Below are positions 61,223 through 64,000 of a DNA stretch of 64,000 nt, piece by piece. A program made the translations under genes and the position numbers. Origin of the DNA: Asticcacaulis excentricus. GTDB taxonomy: Bacteria > Pseudomonadota > Alphaproteobacteria > Caulobacterales > Caulobacteraceae. The notes beneath the pieces were generated by a model that was not told where the DNA came from, did no database searches, and was given only the letters and a program-made list of their open reading frames with translations. The stretch spans positions 1,054,001 to 1,118,000 of the forward strand of contig NZ_AP018827.1 in NCBI RefSeq assembly GCF_003966695.1, written 5' to 3'. Each line of letters starts with the position of its first letter. Within the stretch, counting starts at the first letter, position 1.

Positions 61223-61558
61223 GTGGAACACATCAATCCCACCGTCTTCCATTTCGCCATCTTCGTACTGGCGGTCTTTGTCGGCTATTACGTGGTCTGG
61301 TCGGTGACCCCGGCCCTGCATACGCCGCTGATGGCCGTGACCAACGCCATCTCCTCGGTCATTATCGTCGGTGCGCTGATCGCCGCCGCGGCCTCCGGTT
61401 TCGGCGCAGGCACCTGGTTTGCCAAGGGCTCCGGTGCCATCGCCAGCGCGCTGGCGGCCGTCAATATCTTCGGTGGCTTCATGGTCACGCGCCGGATGCT
61501 GGCCATGTACAAGAAAAAAGAGCGTCCCGCTCAGGTTAAAAAAGAAGGGGCGCACTAA
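61223..61558 (+). CDS. pntAB: NAD(P) transhydrogenase subunit alpha, part 2 (membrane)
   Basis: 111 residues from GTG 61223 with GGGGG 5-9 bases upstream. Three helices ([58 protein letters not shown]). This is the C-terminal membrane part of PntA, encoded separately. Together with PntB it forms the proton channel. Its stop overlaps the pntB ATG (TAATG). Confidence 0.93.
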   Translation: MEHINPTVFHFAIFVLAVFVGYYVVWSVTPALHTPLMAVTNAISSVIIVGALIAAAASGFGAGTWFAKGSGAIASALAAVNIFGGFMVTRRMLAMYKKKERPAQVKKEGAH

Positions 61559-62976
61559 TGTCTTTCGCTGACTTTTCGGCCCTCGCCTATCTGGTTTCGG
61601 GCGTGCTGTTCATTCTGGCCCTGCGCGGCCTGTCCTCGCCCGAAACCTCGCGTCAGGGCAATCTTTACGGCATGGTCGGCATGGCCATCGCCGTCGGCGT
61701 GACGCTTCTGGGCCTGTTTATTGGCGGTGAGATCGACCCCGTCACCATCGCCCTGATCCTGGGTGGCGTGGCGGTCGGCGGTTTTGCCGGAGCGAGCATC
61801 GCCAAAAAGGTCTCGATGACCTCCATGCCGCAGCTTGTGGCCGCCTTCCACTCACTGGTCGGTCTGGCCGCCTGTCTGGTTGCCGTGGGGGCCCTCTATG
61901 CGCCAGACGCCTTCCATATCGACTCCGGCCTCGGCATCAAGACGCAGTCAGTGATCGAACTGAGTCTGGGCGTTGCCATCGGTGCCATCACCTTCACCGG
62001 TTCGGTCATCGCCTTTGCCAAGCTCAACGGCAATATGTCGGGGGCACCGATCATCCTGCCGGCGCGTCACGCCCTGAATATAGGCATCGGTCTGGCCATC
62101 TTCGCCCTAATCGGCGTGCTGATCGCCACGGCGGGTCAGGCGCAGTGGGCCTTCTGGCTGATCTTTGCCCTGTCTCTGGTGCTGGGCGTGACCCTGATCA
62201 TCCCCATTGGCGGGGCCGACATGCCGGTCGTTGTCTCCATGCTTAACTCCTATTCGGGCTGGGCTGCGGCGGCGCTGGGCTTCACGCTGGAAAACATCGC
62301 CCTGATCATCACCGGGGCGCTGGTCGGCTCCTCCGGGGCCATCCTCAGCTACATCATGTGTAAGGGGATGAATCGCTCCTTCGTCTCGGTCATTCTGGGC
62401 GGGTTCGGGGCCGATACCTCGGCGGCCGCCGCCGGTGGCAAGGTCGAAACGCGCCCGGTCAAGCAGGGCTCAGCCGATGACGCCGCCTTCATCATGAAGA
62501 ACGCCTCCAAGGTCATCATCGTGCCGGGCTATGGCATGGCGGTGGCTCAGGCTCAGCACGCCCTGCGCGAAATGGCCGACAAGCTGAAAGAGGAAGGCGT
62601 TGAGGTCAAATACGCCATCCACCCTGTGGCGGGCCGCATGCCGGGGCACATGAATGTGCTGCTGGCCGAAGCCAATGTCCCTTATGATGAGGTCTTCGAA
62701 CTGGAGGACATCAACAGCGAGTTTGCCACGGCGGACGTTGCCTTTGTCATCGGGGCCAATGACGTGACCAATCCAGCGGCCAAGACCGACCCGACCTCGG
62801 CCATCTTCGGTATGCCGATCCTCGACGTCGAAAAGGCGCAGACCGTACTCTTCGTCAAACGCGGCATGTCGTCGGGCTATGCGGGTGTCGAAAACGAACT
62901 CTTCTTCCGCGACAATACGATGATGCTGTTTGCCGATGCGAAGAAGATGGTCGAAGGGATCGTCAAGGCCCTCTGA
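61558..62976 (+). CDS. pntB: NAD(P) transhydrogenase subunit beta
   Basis: 472 residues. About 8-9 helices followed by the cytoplasmic NADP-binding domain (KVIIVPGYGMAVAQAQHALRE, IHPVAGRMPGHMNVLLAEA, FVIGANDVTNPAAKTDP, FGMPILDVEKAQTVLFVKRG). Full-length. Last gene of the pnt operon. A 55-bp divergent copy of its final codons follows 19 bp after the stop, then a terminator. Confidence 0.96.
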   Translation: MSFADFSALAYLVSGVLFILALRGLSSPETSRQGNLYGMVGMAIAVGVTLLGLFIGGEIDPVTIALILGGVAVGGFAGASIAKKVSMTSMPQLVAAFHSLVGLAACLVAVGALYAPDAFHIDSGLGIKTQSVIELSLGVAIGAITFTGSVIAFAKLNGNMSGAPIILPARHALNIGIGLAIFALIGVLIATAGQAQWAFWLIFALSLVLGVTLIIPIGGADMPVVVSMLNSYSGWAAAALGFTLENIALIITGALVGSSGAILSYIMCKGMNRSFVSVILGGFGADTSAAAAGGKVETRPVKQGSADDAAFIMKNASKVIIVPGYGMAVAQAQHALREMADKLKEEGVEVKYAIHPVAGRMPGHMNVLLAEANVPYDEVFELEDINSEFATADVAFVIGANDVTNPAAKTDPTSAIFGMPILDVEKAQTVLFVKRGMSSGYAGVENELFFRDNTMMLFADAKKMVEGIVKAL

Positions 62977-62994
62977 TCACTTCGCATCGGCGGG

Positions 62995-63049
62995 GATGCT
63001 ATTCGCCGATGCCAAGAAGAGGGTCGAGGGGGTCGTCAAGGCCCTCTGA
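62995..63049 (+). pseudogene. Duplicate of the last 18 codons of pntB
   Basis: Bases 62995-63049 repeat 62922-62976 at an offset of 73, ending in the same CAAGGCCCTCTGA. Six differences in 55 bases: CTG/CTA, TTT/TTC, GCG/GCC, GAA/GAG are synonymous; ATG/AGG and ATC/GTC change the residue. The pattern fits divergence under coding selection before the copies came together. It has no start and is not translated as such. Confidence 0.8.
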
Positions 63050-63068
63050 GACCCCTCATTCAGACCAC

Positions 63069-63105
63069 AAAAAAACTCCCGATCCAAGGATCGGGAGGTT
63101 TTTTT
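63069..63105. terminator. Bidirectional terminator for pntB and the convergent membrane protein gene
   Basis: CTCCCGATCC (63076-63085) pairs with GGATCGGGAG (63088-63097), 2-nt loop, with T7 on the right (63099-63105) and A7 on the left (63069-63075). The right end overlaps the stop of the minus-strand gene. Confidence 0.93.
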
Positions 63106-63613
63106 AATCGGCCGACTGTGGGCGGAAGCTATGGCGGCGCGCCTTGCGCAGGAAACGACGCCGAACGGGTCCCAGAATACGGTCCTTTGTCCGGGTAATC
63201 ACCAGCTTCTCGGTACGCAGCATCTGATGCCAGATGATCGACAGGAATCTGGCGCGCGGACGCAAAAGACGGCGCACCGGGGTCAGCCACTTCGGATGAC
63301 GCCGCCAGGTGCGGATAAACTGCCGCTTGGCCCAGTAAGAGTTTCTCAGAACAATAACCAAGCCGGCGATGGAGACGGGCAGGCCCATTGGTCCCGGCAG
63401 GGGCGCGATGATCACACCCAGAACCACAATGAAGAAGCCGAGCCCAACCAGAACCCCGCGCCACAGACGGCTGGCACCGCTACGCACATGGCCCTTACGA
63501 CGGGTTTTGGGCTTGCGGGTTTTCGGCGAGGCGGTCTCGAGCGCGCGCGACTTCGACGCCTTCCCGGAGGAAGGTTTGAAAAGTCCCGCCAATAAGCCCT
63601 TCGGCCCGCTCAT
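63104..63613 (-). CDS. Small basic membrane protein, unknown function
   Basis: 169 residues. A strongly basic N-terminus of ~50 residues, one or two hydrophobic helices (RGVLVGLGFFIVVLGVIIAP, LPVSIAGLVIVLRNS) and a basic C-terminal half. The PLPGPMGLPVSIAG segment recalls the PGPGW-type membrane family but is not enough to name it. Unrecognised. No other clue from neighbours. Confidence 0.6.
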   Translation of the reverse strand: MSGPKGLLAGLFKPSSGKASKSRALETASPKTRKPKTRRKGHVRSGASRLWRGVLVGLGFFIVVLGVIIAPLPGPMGLPVSIAGLVIVLRNSYWAKRQFIRTWRRHPKWLTPVRRLLRPRARFLSIIWHQMLRTEKLVITRTKDRILGPVRRRFLRKARRHSFRPQSAD

Positions 63614-63961
63614 CGTCTTGCTCCGTGGTCCTGTGCGGTCGTTCTAGACCGTTTCAGGCCCTATTCTGTCAGTAGCCGTTCAAAGCTACCATACCAGGGT
63701 TATGATATCGTAAGTCTAGGCTAATAATCCCGCCGCGATTGCGATATGGGAATCGTCATCACCTTTATAAAGAGCCACTAAGGTCTAAATTGCGGCGACT
63801 GGCCTTAATTGGGCTCACTTTAGGTAAAAGCGCTGATACGTGACGTGATGGCCACAAGCCGTGTCTTTTTTATCGCAAAAAAAGGCGGCCCCGCAAGACC
63901 GCCTCTTGTTCAATGGATTGGCCGTTGTCAGATTCGGCGGCTTATCCGCTCACACATCGTT
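63614..63961. other. Intergenic stretch between the small membrane protein and the right-edge gene
   Basis: No gene seen in these 348 bases. Probably contains the promoter of the small basic membrane protein (AT-rich 63690-63720). A minus-strand terminator lies within it. Confidence 0.5.
63877..63904 (-). terminator. Minus-strand rho-independent terminator
   Basis: Minus-strand hairpin AGGCGG ... CCGCCT (63883-63888 with 63899-63904) followed by seven T. It ends the gene running off the right edge, about 58 bases after its stop. Confidence 0.75.
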
Positions 63962-64000
63962 CTATTCCGCCGCCTCGCGGTTTTCCCGCTCAAACGCCGC
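63962..64000 (-). CDS. C-terminal 12 residues of a gene beyond the right edge
   Basis: Minus-strand frame AAFERENREAAE then TAG (63962-63964 on the plus strand read CTA), followed by the minus-strand terminator at 63877-63904. Too short to identify; the protein cannot be named from this window. Confidence 0.6.
   Translation of the reverse strand, partial: AAFERENREAAE

Overview
The window reads as chromosomal DNA of an alphaproteobacterium of the family Caulobacteraceae, probably close to Asticcacaulis. Four things point there: a TacA-like sigma-54 activator of 488 residues near a GapR (DUF2312) gene, a DUF2336 protein, an alphaproteobacterial tRNA-His with G1:U72 and discriminator A73 and no G-1, and a class II DAHP synthase. 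The genus is inference. Most of the DNA is ordinary core chromosome. I see no prophage, CRISPR array, rRNA operon or complete insertion sequence.

Layout. 1-7.6 kb: 3' end of sfsA, an MprF-like lysyltransferase, a SPOR lipoprotein, panC, an FkbM methyltransferase, DUF1489 and a patatin phospholipase with a cyclic-nucleotide domain. 7.6-13.2 kb: a three-hairpin intergenic element, xth, two tandem paralogous membrane-anchored unknowns, NnrU, a tiny membrane protein, a Gfo/Idh/MocA oxidoreductase and an uncharacterised protein. 13.2-21.9 kb: MATE transporter, class II DAHP synthase, O-antigen ligase-like protein, glmU-rpiA-gor, gph. 21.9-22.9 kb: tRNA-Val(CAC), followed by an AT-richer patch with short repeats and an orphan secreted protein. 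22.9-30.3 kb: Kef-type antiporter, N-formylglutamate amidohydrolase, folD, a frameshifted ferredoxin-type reductase, scoA/scoB, a PaaI-like thioesterase and DUF3253. 30.5-34.3 kb: a four-gene Mla/MCE lipid-transport operon. 34.3-39.7 kb: DUF2336, a degenerate hybrid histidine kinase, a lytic transglycosylase, a ThiO-like oxidase and tRNA-His. 39.8-44.4 kb: an envelope-energising cluster with three TonB-like proteins (one frameshifted), an M48 protease, exbD and exbB. 45.2-49.4 kb: MltB-like transglycosylase, then an acyltransferase, an internally duplicated membrane protein and a winged-helix regulator in tandem. 49.7-52.9 kb: rpmJ, gapR, an unknown, a DUF3833 lipoprotein and tacA. 53-64 kb: a large exported protein with calcium-type repeats, pepF, YitT, cytochrome oxidase subunit IV, DUF817, the three-gene pnt transhydrogenase, a small membrane protein and the last residues of a gene that runs off the right edge.

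The least ordinary features are small. Two genes are each broken by one missing C in a C-run, which suggests either homopolymer errors in the sequence or real pseudogenes. Two genes (scoB and pntB) have a duplicated end fragment beside them whose differences are mainly synonymous, as if an older allele had been displaced. Several intergenic repeats occur, one of them sitting inside the loop of a terminator. One histidine kinase has lost both phosphorylatable residues. No complete novel defence or metabolic system could be supported. The best uncharacterised candidates are the tandem paralogs next to NnrU, the duplicated membrane protein with its regulator, and the 826-residue exported protein.
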